Assembly: GCA_031253795.1 (NCBI GenBank) | Contig: JAIRVR010000012.1 | Span: 32,994-96,993 of the forward strand | Reading direction: 5' to 3' | Origin: Burkholderiaceae bacterium | Lineage (GTDB): Bacteria; Pseudomonadota; Gammaproteobacteria; Burkholderiales; Burkholderiaceae_C | DNA length: 64,000 nt | Part shown: positions 1 to 7,336 of the stretch, piece after piece | How positions within the stretch are numbered: the first letter of the stretch is position 1 | How the letters are laid out: every line of letters begins with the position of its first letter | The notes under the pieces: generated by a model | Databases searched by the model: none | What the model was told of the DNA's origin: nothing | Seen by the model: only the letters and a program-made list of their open reading frames with translations | Program-made: the position numbers and the translations under genes

Positions 1-871
1 TGGCAAACAGCTTGGGCATGCCGGTGGAGTAGTACTCGACGATGAACTTCTTGAGTTCCACGGCAAAAGGCAGTTCCTGCAGCACCACGCCATCGGACTG
101 GGCCAGGATGGCCGTGCCCGCCGTGCCCCCTTCGGTGACCAGGAGGTTGCCACGGAAGGTGGGGTTGCGTTCGGACAGACGGTGCTGGTCCGACACCTCG
201 GAGATCAGGCCGCCTCCGGTATAAGGTGTTTTGCCTCCCAGCCACATCTGGGCACGCACGATGAGATCGCCATCGAACAGGCCACCCAGGCAGATCAGCA
301 CGATGGCGCAGTGCGCTGAGATATAGCCCAGCTTATGGGCCGCGCCAGCCTTGGCGGCCAGCATCCAGCCCGTGCCGGGGCCCGCGACCGTGTCCCGCTG
401 CTGCAGGCGCACCTTCCAGCCGCCCGACACCAGCTGCTGGCCCAGCCGCTGCGCCGCCTGCGCAGGGGTGCCGGCCACGGAGGCCTGAGCCCGGTGACCA
501 AAGGCCTTGAGGCTTTGCTCGCGCATGTTTTCCTTGAAACTGCGCAGATCGGCCAGGTACTTGGGTGCATGGCGTGCCACGCACAACGAGGTGCTCACCA
601 CCAGAAAGGCCAGGATCAGCAGAAACCACCAGGCGCTGTAGACGGCGTTGAGCTTGAGGGCCAGAAACAGCTGGGCCCAGAAGGGGCCGAACTGATTGAC
701 GTAGTTGCCCAGCGGCTCATGCTGCTTGAGCACCGTGCCGATCACCGAGGCAATGCAGATAACGCTCAGCAGCGAGATCGCAAAGCGCATGGACGCCAGC
801 AGCTCCATGGCCGCGCGCGCAGCCTGCGGGCGGGAGGAGGCAAGAGTGGCGCCTGAAGAGTTGTCTGACAT
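1..871 (-). CDS. resB: Cytochrome c biogenesis protein ResB (partial, runs off the left edge)
   Basis: Reading back from an ATG at 869-871 gives an open frame of 290 codons to the window edge, beginning MSDNSSGATLASSRPQ. It has membrane segments at about residues 27-45 (ISLLSVICIASVIGTVL), 80-95 (AWWFLLILAFLVVSTSLCVA) and about 185-200 (SAHCAIVLICLGGLFDG), separated by a large soluble part. This pattern and the motif GTVLKQHEPLGNYVNQFGPFW are typical of ResB/Ccs1 of cytochrome c maturation system II, which with ResA/CcsA moves and attaches heme to apocytochromes at the outer face of the inner membrane. The C-terminal half lies outside the window. The neighbouring cytochrome c4 gene, on the same strand, fits this role. 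Gene identity is quite sure; the start is the first ATG of the frame. Confidence 0.9.
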   Translation of the reverse strand, partial: MSDNSSGATLASSRPQAARAAMELLASMRFAISLLSVICIASVIGTVLKQHEPLGNYVNQFGPFWAQLFLALKLNAVYSAWWFLLILAFLVVSTSLCVARHAPKYLADLRSFKENMREQSLKAFGHRAQASVAGTPAQAAQRLGQQLVSGGWKVRLQQRDTVAGPGTGWMLAAKAGAAHKLGYISAHCAIVLICLGGLFDGDLIVRAQMWLGGKTPYTGGGLISEVSDQHRLSERNPTFRGNLLVTEGGTAGTAILAQSDGVVLQELPFAVELKKFIVEYYSTGMPKLFA

Positions 872-898
872 GAAAGAGAAGAAACCAGTGCCCGAATG

Positions 899-935
899 AA
901 AAAAGCGGGACCATCCGCACTTGCGATGGACCCGC
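899..935 (-). terminator. Rho-independent terminator after the cytochrome c4 gene
   Basis: On the - strand an 11-bp stem (arms at 925-935 and 905-915, one mismatch) with a 9-nt loop is followed directly by six T residues (A run at 899-904 on the + strand). It lies in the 137-nt gap between the cytochrome c4 stop and the resB start, so it should end the cytochrome transcript. Confidence 0.75.
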
Positions 936-1008
936 CTGACTTGGGGTGTGAGTACAAAAATAGGTTCCCGGTGATTACCCTAGGACCCGCACCGAACCCG
1001 AGACCGCA

Positions 1009-1653
1009 TCAACGCAGGCCAGCGATGTAGTCTGCCACGGCCTTGATTTCGCGATCGTTAAGCTTGGCAGCAACCTGTGTCATCTGAATGCTATTGGCAC
1101 GCTTGCCATCGCGGAAGGCCGTCAGCTGGGTGGCCGTGTAGTCGGCGTGCTGGCCCGCCAGGCGCGGATACTGGGCCGGAATGCCGGCACCGTTGGGGCT
1201 GTGGCAGCCCGCGCAGGCCGCGATGTTGCGCTCCTGGATGCCGCCGCGGTAGATGCGCTCGCCCATGGCCACCAGGTCCTTGTCCTTGGCGAAGCCGTCC
1301 TTGGGTTTCTGTGCGTGCAGCCAGCCCGCGATGTTCTTCATGTCGGGTTCGCTGAGCATGCTGGCAAAGCCCTTCATCACCGGGTCCTTGCGCTTGTCGT
1401 CCTTGAACTCCATCAGCTGCTTGACCAGGTATTCGGGGTGCTGTCCGGCCAGCTTGGGCTGCAGCGGAATCGTGGAATTGCCGTCGGCTGCGTGGCATGC
1501 CGCGCAGACGGCGGTGTAGCTGGCTTCACCCTTTGCCAGATCGGCCTTGGCCGGCTTCGGCTGCGCGGCAGCAGGCGCCCCGCCGGCAGAGAATGCGGGA
1601 AAGGCAGATGCTGCAAGAATGGCAGCCGTCAGCAAAGAGGCAAGCAACTTCAT
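1009..1653 (-). CDS. Diheme cytochrome c4, periplasmic
   Basis: A 214-residue exported protein: MKLLASLLTAAILAASAFPAFSA is a signal peptide, followed by two class I cytochrome c domains with heme motifs CAACH (residues 50-54) and CAGCH (147-151). Methionines in KGFASML and SIQMTQ are the likely sixth ligands. Size and the two-domain build match cytochrome c4, an electron carrier feeding terminal oxidases. The frame stays open for 11 more codons upstream (to 1686), but the start at 1651-1653 places the signal peptide at the N-terminus and is preferred; no strong Shine-Dalgarno is visible for either. It sits just upstream of resB on the same strand, separated from it by a terminator, and its promoter faces the engB relic. 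Confidence 0.92.
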   Translation of the reverse strand: MKLLASLLTAAILAASAFPAFSAGGAPAAAQPKPAKADLAKGEASYTAVCAACHAADGNSTIPLQPKLAGQHPEYLVKQLMEFKDDKRKDPVMKGFASMLSEPDMKNIAGWLHAQKPKDGFAKDKDLVAMGERIYRGGIQERNIAACAGCHSPNGAGIPAQYPRLAGQHADYTATQLTAFRDGKRANSIQMTQVAAKLNDREIKAVADYIAGLR

Positions 1654-1969
1654 ATCGAGGGCGTGGTTCTGTTGTTGAAAGCGCAAAATTCGGCGGATTC
1701 TACAATCCCACCCCGGCGGTTGACATCGTCAGGAACCCTGCTTGCACGGCCTGGGCCACAGCATCCGCACATTCCTTGATCGATCACAAACTTGCCGTGG
1801 GCAGCTGGCCCAAGGCGCGGTTTCCAGGCCCAGTTTGTGGCTGGACCGCAGCCGCCGGAGCAAGGCACGAAGGACCAGCATAACAAGCCCCCTGCGGACC
1901 ACCATCTGGGTCACTACCGATAGGCAGCCGGCTTCTAGAATGGATGGCGATCACCACCAAGGGCAGCCC
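1654..1969. other. 316-nt divergent intergenic region with a gene relic
   Basis: This gap lies between the cytochrome c4 start and the lactonase start. On the - strand TAGAAT (complement of 1697-1702) is a plausible -10 for cytochrome c4. On the + strand there is TACAAT at 1701-1706 and a perfect TTGACA at 1720-1725 with no good -10 at 17 nt. The centre holds the dead copy of the engB 5' end (listed separately). From about 1824 to 1950 nothing is recognised beyond an in-frame upstream extension of the lactonase frame, which is not thought to be translated. Confidence 0.6.
1701..1823 (+). pseudogene. Relic of the engB promoter and first 31 codons
   Basis: Compared by eye with the intact engB at 4698-4821, this stretch has TACAAT at 1701 (TACAAT at 4698 in engB), then AGG-AAC-CCT-GCT at 1731-1742 where engB has ATG-AAT-CCT-GCC at 4729-4740, then an ungapped frame ending SLIDHKLAVGSWPKARF (engB: SLIDPKLAMGWMHTARF). 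Over the 31 codons 16 residues agree with no gap, and the distance from TACAAT to the SLID codons is 72 nt here and 73 nt in engB. The start codon is lost (ATG to AGG) and similarity stops after the RF pair. It is therefore a degenerate duplicate of the engB 5' end, left next to cytochrome c4. Confidence 0.7.
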
Positions 1970-2878
1970 ATGGCCATGCAGCGCGTTCCCGTCCCGCCCA
2001 GCGCCCTGGGCGAATCGCCGTTCTGGCACCCCACCGAACAGCGGCTTTTCTGGTGCGATATCCAGGGCCATCGCATCCATGCCTGGGACCCGGACAGCGG
2101 CGTCCTGCAGAGCTGGTCCACACCCAGTGAACCCGGCTGCTGCGCCCCCACCGACCAGGGCCGCATCGTCATCGGCCTGCGCGACGGCTTCGGCCTGCTT
2201 GACCCCGCCAGCGGTCGGACCACGATGCTCGCGCGGCTCGACCATGACCCCGGCCGCTTTCGCCTCAACGATGGCCGCTGCGACCGCGCGGGCCGCCTGT
2301 GGGCCGGCTCGCTGTTCGCCCCCAAGACCGCGCCCGAGGCGGCGCTGTGGTGCCTGCGCGCCGTACAGGGCGGCGGCTATGCCGTGCAGCGCATGGCCGG
2401 CGACTGCACCACGGCCAATGGCCTGGCCTTCAGCCCCGATGACCGCTGGATGTACTGGGCCGACACGCCGGCCCACCGCATCGACCGGTTCGGCTTCGAC
2501 CTGGCGTCGGGCACGCTGGGCACGCGCTCGCTCTGGAAGGCCTTTGCCCCGCGAACCGAAGGCCGGCTGTACGGCGGCCGGCCCGATGGCGCCAGCGTCG
2601 ATGCCCGCGGCAACTACTGGGTGGCCATGTACGAAGGCGGCTGCGTGCTCCAGCTCAGTCCCGAAGGAGAGCTGCTGCAGCGACTGGAGACACCGGTGCG
2701 CTGCCCCACCATGGTCTGCCTTGGTGGAGAGGACCTTCGAACCCTCTACATCACTTCGGCCGCACACGGGCGCCCCGAAGAGGAGCGCCAGGCCCCCGTG
2801 CCCGCGGGCGCCCTGATGCACTGCCGCGTGGACGTGCCAGGCCTGCCCGCAGCCTGCTTTCGCGAGGCCCAGCCATAG
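1970..2878 (+). CDS. SMP-30/gluconolactonase family lactonase
   Basis: A 302-residue cytosolic six-bladed propeller protein of the SMP-30/regucalcin family. The metal-ligand signatures are all present: ALGESPFW near the N-terminus (Glu), RFRLNDGRCDRAGRLWAG (Asn and Asp), TTANGLAFSPDDRWMYWADT (Asn), and PDGASVDARGNYWVA (catalytic Asp). Such enzymes open sugar lactones (glucono-, arabino-, xylonolactone). The start at 1970 has an AAGGG eight bases upstream; ATGs at 1940 and 1976 are alternatives. The next gene on the same strand is zwf, whose product is 6-phosphogluconolactone, so this protein may supply the lactonase step, but unphosphorylated lactones are equally possible. Substrate is not fixed by the sequence. 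Confidence 0.85.
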   Translation: MAMQRVPVPPSALGESPFWHPTEQRLFWCDIQGHRIHAWDPDSGVLQSWSTPSEPGCCAPTDQGRIVIGLRDGFGLLDPASGRTTMLARLDHDPGRFRLNDGRCDRAGRLWAGSLFAPKTAPEAALWCLRAVQGGGYAVQRMAGDCTTANGLAFSPDDRWMYWADTPAHRIDRFGFDLASGTLGTRSLWKAFAPRTEGRLYGGRPDGASVDARGNYWVAMYEGGCVLQLSPEGELLQRLETPVRCPTMVCLGGEDLRTLYITSAAHGRPEEERQAPVPAGALMHCRVDVPGLPAACFREAQP

Positions 2879-2912
2879 GGCAGGGCGTCCCGAGGGGAGT
2901 ACCTCCAGAAAA

Positions 2913-2925
2913 GTAACCTGATTAC
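2913..2925. promoter_or_regulatory. Inverted repeat GTAACCTGATTAC upstream of zwf (site 1)
   Basis: A 13-bp hyphenated palindrome (GTAA-5-TTAC) in the lactonase-zwf gap. It shares GTAACC and TTAC with a second copy at 2988-3000. The pattern resembles operators of the RpiR-family regulator HexR, which has GTAA/TTAC half sites and controls zwf in several proteobacteria. Which regulator binds is an inference. Confidence 0.45.
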
Positions 2926-2987
2926 ACAACCACATGTATGAATTCCAAGCACTGCCTGAATTTCTTCCGAAAATCTCCATCAATTGA

Positions 2988-3000
2988 GTAACCAAGTTAC
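2988..3000. promoter_or_regulatory. Inverted repeat GTAACCAAGTTAC upstream of zwf (site 2)
   Basis: A perfect 5-bp inverted repeat with a 3-bp spacer, 31 bp before the zwf start codon and 75 bp after site 1 (start to start). Two similar sites in a 150-bp leader suggest a repressor or looping arrangement. HexR-like control is the best guess for a zwf gene; no such regulator gene lies in the window. Confidence 0.5.
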
Positions 3001-3031
3001 CATTTCCAGCGCAAGCATTTCTGGAGACAAC

Positions 3032-4486
3032 ATGGGTTTCGATCTGGTCCTGTTCGGCGGCACGGGCGATCTGGCGTGGCGAAAGATCATGCCGGCGCTG
3101 TTCCAGGCCTTCCGCCATGGCAATCTGCCCGAGGGTGGGCGCATCGTGTGCGTGGGCCGCGACGACCTCAGCCACGCCCAATATCGGGCCCTGATACAGG
3201 GCCGCTTCGACGGCGTGGAGCTGGCCAAGCGCCCCAGCGCCGAGGAATTCGCGCGGTTCGCCGACCTGCTGCACTACCTGCGCATGGACCTGTCGCAGCC
3301 GGCCGACTATGCGCGCCTGGCCCAGGTGCTGAACGCGCGTGCGGCCGAAACCGTGGTCATGTACCTGGCCACCGCGCCCAGCCTGTTCACCACGGTCTGC
3401 GAGCAGATTGCCGCCGAGGGGCTCAACGGCCCCCAGACCCGCGTGGTGCTGGAAAAGCCGCTGGGCCACGACCTCGCCTCCAACCAGGCCATCAATGCCG
3501 CGCTGCGCAAGGTGCTGCGCGAGGAACAGGTGTTCCGCATCGACCACTACCTGGGCAAGCCGTCGGTGCAGAACCTGTTTGCCCTGCGCTTCGGCAATGC
3601 GCTGTTCGAGCCCCTGTGGCGGCGCGAGACCATCGCCAACATACAGATCACCATCGCCGAGGAACTGGGCGTGGAAAGCCGTGGTGCGTTCTATGACCAG
3701 ACCGGCGCCCTGCGCGACATGGTGCAAAACCATGCGCTGCAGTTGCTGTGCGCCATCGGCATGGAGCCCCCCATCAACGCCACGGCCCATGCCATCCGCG
3801 ACGAAAAGCTCAAGGTGCTGCAGTCGCTCAAGCCCTGGACGCCCGAGACCCTGGGCCAGCATGTGGTGCGCGGCCAGTACCTGCCGGGCCTGTCCCAGGG
3901 CCGCCCCGTGCCGGGCTACGCGCAGGAAAAGGGCGTGGCCCCGGGCAGCCAGACCGAGACCTTCGTGGCCCTGCGCACCGAAATCAGCAACTGGCGCTGG
4001 GCCGGCGTGCCCTTCTACATCCGCACGGGCAAGCGGCTGGCCGGACGCAACGCCCACATCGTGGTCAATTTCCGGCCCGTGCCCCACCCCATCTTCAACA
4101 GCCCGGCCAGCAGCGCCAACCGCCTGGTCATCAACCTTCAGCCCCAGGACGGCCTGGAACTGCACCTGCTGGCCCAGGACGCCTCCCAGCGCCGCGCCGC
4201 CCCTTCGCTGTCGCCCGTGCAGTTGAACCTGGATTTCGACCAGCGCTTCGGCTCCGAGCGCGTGGGTGCCTATGAGCGCCTGCTGCTGGACGTGATCGCG
4301 GGCCGGCTGAACCTGTTCGTGCGCAGCGACGAACAGGAGCAGGCCTGGCGCTGGGTGGAGCCCCTGCTCGAGCACTGGCGCAATGACACCTCGGGGCCAC
4401 GCGGCTACGCGGCGGGAAGCTGGGGGCCCAGCGCGGCCAGCGCCATGATTGCGCGCGACGGGTTCTGCTGGAGCGAGGAGGTCTGA
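3032..4486 (+). CDS. zwf: Glucose-6-phosphate 1-dehydrogenase
   Basis: A 484-residue cytosolic enzyme oxidising glucose 6-phosphate to 6-phosphogluconolactone with reduction of NAD(P). GGTGDLAWRK (residues 9-18) is the Rossmann dinucleotide loop, EKPLGHDLAS follows the first domain, and RIDHYLGK (169-176) is the diagnostic substrate-binding and catalytic motif. Length agrees with the family (about 480-500). The ATG at 3032 has GGAG six bases upstream; an in-frame TTG at 2984 would overlap an inverted repeat and is not preferred. Two GTAAC-type palindromes in the leader suggest regulation by a sugar-phosphate-sensing repressor. It follows the SMP-30 lactonase by 153 nt. Confidence 0.96.
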   Translation: MGFDLVLFGGTGDLAWRKIMPALFQAFRHGNLPEGGRIVCVGRDDLSHAQYRALIQGRFDGVELAKRPSAEEFARFADLLHYLRMDLSQPADYARLAQVLNARAAETVVMYLATAPSLFTTVCEQIAAEGLNGPQTRVVLEKPLGHDLASNQAINAALRKVLREEQVFRIDHYLGKPSVQNLFALRFGNALFEPLWRRETIANIQITIAEELGVESRGAFYDQTGALRDMVQNHALQLLCAIGMEPPINATAHAIRDEKLKVLQSLKPWTPETLGQHVVRGQYLPGLSQGRPVPGYAQEKGVAPGSQTETFVALRTEISNWRWAGVPFYIRTGKRLAGRNAHIVVNFRPVPHPIFNSPASSANRLVINLQPQDGLELHLLAQDASQRRAAPSLSPVQLNLDFDQRFGSERVGAYERLLLDVIAGRLNLFVRSDEQEQAWRWVEPLLEHWRNDTSGPRGYAAGSWGPSAASAMIARDGFCWSEEV

Positions 4487-4728
4487 CGGCGCCCCCCGGG
4501 CGGCTGCGCCGCTTTCCCCTGGCTGGCTTTGCGGGAGTGGCGTGCGTGCAGCGACGCCTTCGCGGCAGTGCGGCCGGCCGACGCCATCGTCTGGCATCCC
4601 TGCCCGGGAGTGCACCGACTTCATGCGACGTGCCAGGCTGCGTGAACCTGTGCCGCCGGCCTATAGCCCGCCGAGGGCGCCGTTTCATGGGGGAACCTAC
4701 AATGAGGCCCCGAGAGATTGACCACACC
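4487..4728. other. GC-rich 242-nt gap before engB, with short self-complementary runs
   Basis: No gene is supported here. The first 130 bases hold several self-complementary GC blocks (for example GGCGGCTGCGCCGC at 4499-4512) without a T run, so it is not an obvious terminator. The pattern looks like a dispersed intergenic element, but only one copy is in view. The right end holds TACAAT at 4698-4703, a good -10 for engB, with no matching -35 hexamer. Confidence 0.4.
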
Positions 4729-5484
4729 ATGAATCCTGCCGCGCCGGCTGCCGAGGCCGCACACACTTCCTCCCTGATCGATCCCAAGCTGGCCATGGGC
4801 TGGATGCACACGGCGCGCTTTCTGACCACGGCCGCGCAGTTGCACCACCTGCCCAAGATCGAGGTGCCCGAAATCGCCTTCGTGGGCCGCTCCAACGCCG
4901 GCAAGTCCACGTGCATCAACACGCTCACCCAGCAAAAGCAGCTGGCCTTCGCCTCCAAGAAGCCCGGCCGTACCCAGCACATCAACCTGTTTTCCCTGGG
5001 CAAGCAGGGCGTGACCGATGCCGTGCTGGCCGACCTGCCCGGCTATGGCTATGCCGCCGTCTCGCGCTCGGACAAGCAACGCTGGCAGCGCGTGATGCTC
5101 AATTACCTGGTCAGCCGCGAAAGCCTGTCGGCCATCGTGCTGCTGTGCGACCCGCGCCTGGGCCTGACCGAACTGGATGAAGCCCTGCTCGACGCCGTGC
5201 GCCCGCGCGTGCAGGAAGGGCTGAAATTCCTGGTGCTGCTGACCAAGGCCGACAAGCTCACGCGCGCCGAGCAGGCCAAGGTGCTGTCGATCACGCGACT
5301 GAATGCTGGCGGCGGCGAAGTGCGCATGTTCTCCGCTCTCAAGAAGCAGGGCGTGGATGATGTCGCCCAGCTGCTGTGGCATTGGTGCCATCCCGAAGGT
5401 CTGGCCCAGCCCGCCGCCGCGTCCCCCGAACTGCCGGACGTCACCACGGCGACGCCTGCCGAGCCGCAGCCCCCGCAAGATTAG
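4729..5484 (+). CDS. engB: Ribosome biogenesis GTP-binding protein EngB/YsxC
   Basis: A 251-residue TRAFAC-class GTPase needed for 50S subunit assembly. All G motifs are visible: GRSNAGKS (residues 53-60, P loop), GRTQ (80-83), DLPGYG (102-107), TKAD (172-175) and a G5-like SALKK. The N-terminal SLIDPKLAMGWMHTARF and a C-terminal Ala/Pro/Glu tail are extensions typical of the betaproteobacterial form. The start at 4729 is preferred; ATG at 4702, in frame, lies inside the putative -10 TACAAT. A degenerate copy of its promoter and first codons remains 3 kb upstream, next to cytochrome c4. Confidence 0.95.
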   Translation: MNPAAPAAEAAHTSSLIDPKLAMGWMHTARFLTTAAQLHHLPKIEVPEIAFVGRSNAGKSTCINTLTQQKQLAFASKKPGRTQHINLFSLGKQGVTDAVLADLPGYGYAAVSRSDKQRWQRVMLNYLVSRESLSAIVLLCDPRLGLTELDEALLDAVRPRVQEGLKFLVLLTKADKLTRAEQAKVLSITRLNAGGGEVRMFSALKKQGVDDVAQLLWHWCHPEGLAQPAAASPELPDVTTATPAEPQPPQD

Positions 5485-5529
5485 CGCCTGGAGGCGCTCG
5501 TGTGGCCAGCGCCCCGCAAGGAGCGCACC

Positions 5530-6447
5530 ATGCTGACCACCTGCATTCACGAGCTGCCCCACGGCATCCACCTGCACTGCCGCGTCAGCGGCGAAAGCGG
5601 CAAGCCCCTGCTGCTGTTTCTCCACGGTTTTCCCGAAGGCAGCTTCATCTGGGAAGGCATGCTGCAGCATTTCGGCACGCACTGGCGCTGTGTCGCCCCG
5701 GACCTGCGCGGCTTCGGGCAGTCGAGCCAGCCGGCGGCGGTCGAGGACTACAAGGCACGGCTACTGCTGCAGGACCTCGCCGCCCTGATCGCCATCGAAA
5801 GTCCGGGCGCCCCCGCAGCCTGCGTCGTCGCCCACGACTGGGGCGGCGCCCTGGCCTGGGGACTGGCCAACCGCCACCCCGAGCTCATGCAGCGGCTGAT
5901 GATCCTCAACGCACCGCATCCTGCCACCTTTCTGCGCGAACTGCAGCGCAACCCCGTGCAACAGGCCTCCAGCCAGTACATGCATTTTCTGCGCCGCCCT
6001 GACGCCCCGGCCCTGCTGGCCGACAACGGCTGGGAACGCATGCTGGGCTTTTTCCGGACACCCGAGGGCAGGCTGCCGGACTGGCTGACGCCCGCACTGC
6101 AGCAGCGCTACAAGGACCACTGGAGTCTGGGCGTGCACGGATCCTGCCATTACTACGGTGCCAGCCCGCTGGTTCCACCCCGCCCGGGGGATGCAGCCTC
6201 CGACACCGCCATCCGGAACCTGGTGCTGCCACCCGATATGCTGGGCATCACCGTGCCCACCCAGGTGCTGTGGGGCGACAGCGACCCGGCGCTGCAACCG
6301 GCGCTGCTGGACGGCCTGGAGCAGTGGGTGGAGCAGTTGGGGGTGCAGCATCTGCCCGGCACCACCCACTGGGTGGTGCACGAACAACCCCAGGCCGTGC
6401 GCGAGGCCCTGCAGGCCTTTTTGCGGCGGGAGGTGGCGCCGGCCTGA
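5530..6447 (+). CDS. Alpha/beta hydrolase, epoxide-hydrolase-like
   Basis: A 305-residue alpha/beta hydrolase fold protein. HGFPEGSFIW (from residue 32) is the oxyanion-hole region, VAHDWGGALAW carries the nucleophile Asp103 (Asp rather than Ser, as in epoxide hydrolases and haloalkane dehalogenases), and TTHWVVHEQP near the C-terminus supplies the catalytic His. The ATG at 5530 has AAGGAG at 5518-5523. It follows engB by 45 nt on the same strand and may be cotranscribed. Likely reaction: hydrolysis of an epoxide or similar substrate in the cytosol; the actual substrate cannot be read from the sequence. Confidence 0.82.
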   Translation: MLTTCIHELPHGIHLHCRVSGESGKPLLLFLHGFPEGSFIWEGMLQHFGTHWRCVAPDLRGFGQSSQPAAVEDYKARLLLQDLAALIAIESPGAPAACVVAHDWGGALAWGLANRHPELMQRLMILNAPHPATFLRELQRNPVQQASSQYMHFLRRPDAPALLADNGWERMLGFFRTPEGRLPDWLTPALQQRYKDHWSLGVHGSCHYYGASPLVPPRPGDAASDTAIRNLVLPPDMLGITVPTQVLWGDSDPALQPALLDGLEQWVEQLGVQHLPGTTHWVVHEQPQAVREALQAFLRREVAPA

Positions 6448-6460
6448 GACCGGCAAGCCA

Positions 6461-7336
6461 TCAGCGACGCCGGTACAGCGGCGGCTCCCCGTCGGGCCGG
6501 GTCTTGAAACGCCGGTGCACCCAGTAGTACTGCTCGGGCATGGTGCGGATGGCCGCTTCCAGTTCGCGGTTCATGCGCGCCGTATCGGCCTCGGCATCCT
6601 CGGTCGGGAAGTCGGCCCAGCCGGCCGTGATCTCGGCCACATAGCCCGTGGGCGTCATGCGTGTATACATGCCCAGCACCTTGGCCCGGCCCAGGCGCGC
6701 AAAGCGCGACAGCGAGGGAATGGTGGCCGCATTCACGCCGAAAAAGGGCACGAAGACCGAGTCGTTGCGGCCAAAGTCCATATCGGGCAGCAGGTACAGC
6801 AGGCCGCCCTTGCGCAGGCTGGAGATGATGGGCTTGACCCCGTCGGCGCGGTTGAGCATGCGCACGTCGCCGAAGCGCTGGCGTCCGGCCATGAACCAGG
6901 CATCGATGGCCGGATCGGGATGGGTGGAGAAAATCGAGGTAAAGGGCCGTGTGGTGTGCAGCGGCAATGCCAGCCCGCCGGCGTCCATGCCGTAGAAATG
7001 CGGGGCGAACAGGATGGTCGGCGTATCCCCGTCCAGTTCATGGATGGCCCCGGTCAGCTGCACCCGCTGCGCCACGACCTCGCGCGGCGAGGACCATAGC
7101 CAGCTGCGGTCCAGCCAGGCCTGGCAAAAGACGATGAAGTTGCGCCGCGCCAGGGCCACACGCTCCGGCTCGGACAGTTCGGGAAAGCACAGCGCGAGAT
7201 TGCGCAAGGCCACCCTGCGCCGCGGCACGGCCAGCACGAACAGCAACCGGCCCAGCAGAGCCCCCAGTGCACGCAGCCAGGGCAGCGGCATCCAGGCCAT
7301 CGAGTGCATCAGCCAGACACCGAAGCGCCCGCTCAT
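6461..7336 (-). CDS. Lipid A late acyltransferase, LpxL/LpxM family (second gene of pair)
   Basis: A 291-residue membrane-associated acyltransferase. The family motif HX4D appears as HFYGMD (residues 113-118), and the N-terminus RALGALLGRLLFVLAV is the usual membrane anchor. These enzymes move an acyl chain from acyl-ACP to the Kdo2-lipid IVA precursor on the inner face of the inner membrane. Its ATG overlaps the stop of the upstream acyltransferase (ATGA at 7333-7336), with GAGG before it, so the two are translationally coupled. Whether it adds the first or second secondary acyl chain cannot be decided. It converges with the alpha/beta hydrolase gene. Confidence 0.9.
   Translation of the reverse strand: MSGRFGVWLMHSMAWMPLPWLRALGALLGRLLFVLAVPRRRVALRNLALCFPELSEPERVALARRNFIVFCQAWLDRSWLWSSPREVVAQRVQLTGAIHELDGDTPTILFAPHFYGMDAGGLALPLHTTRPFTSIFSTHPDPAIDAWFMAGRQRFGDVRMLNRADGVKPIISSLRKGGLLYLLPDMDFGRNDSVFVPFFGVNAATIPSLSRFARLGRAKVLGMYTRMTPTGYVAEITAGWADFPTEDAEADTARMNRELEAAIRTMPEQYYWVHRRFKTRPDGEPPLYRRR

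Noticed and set aside
1784..4624. A 946-codon open frame on the - strand
   Set aside because: Antisense to the lactonase and zwf; no signal, domain or ribosome-binding site.
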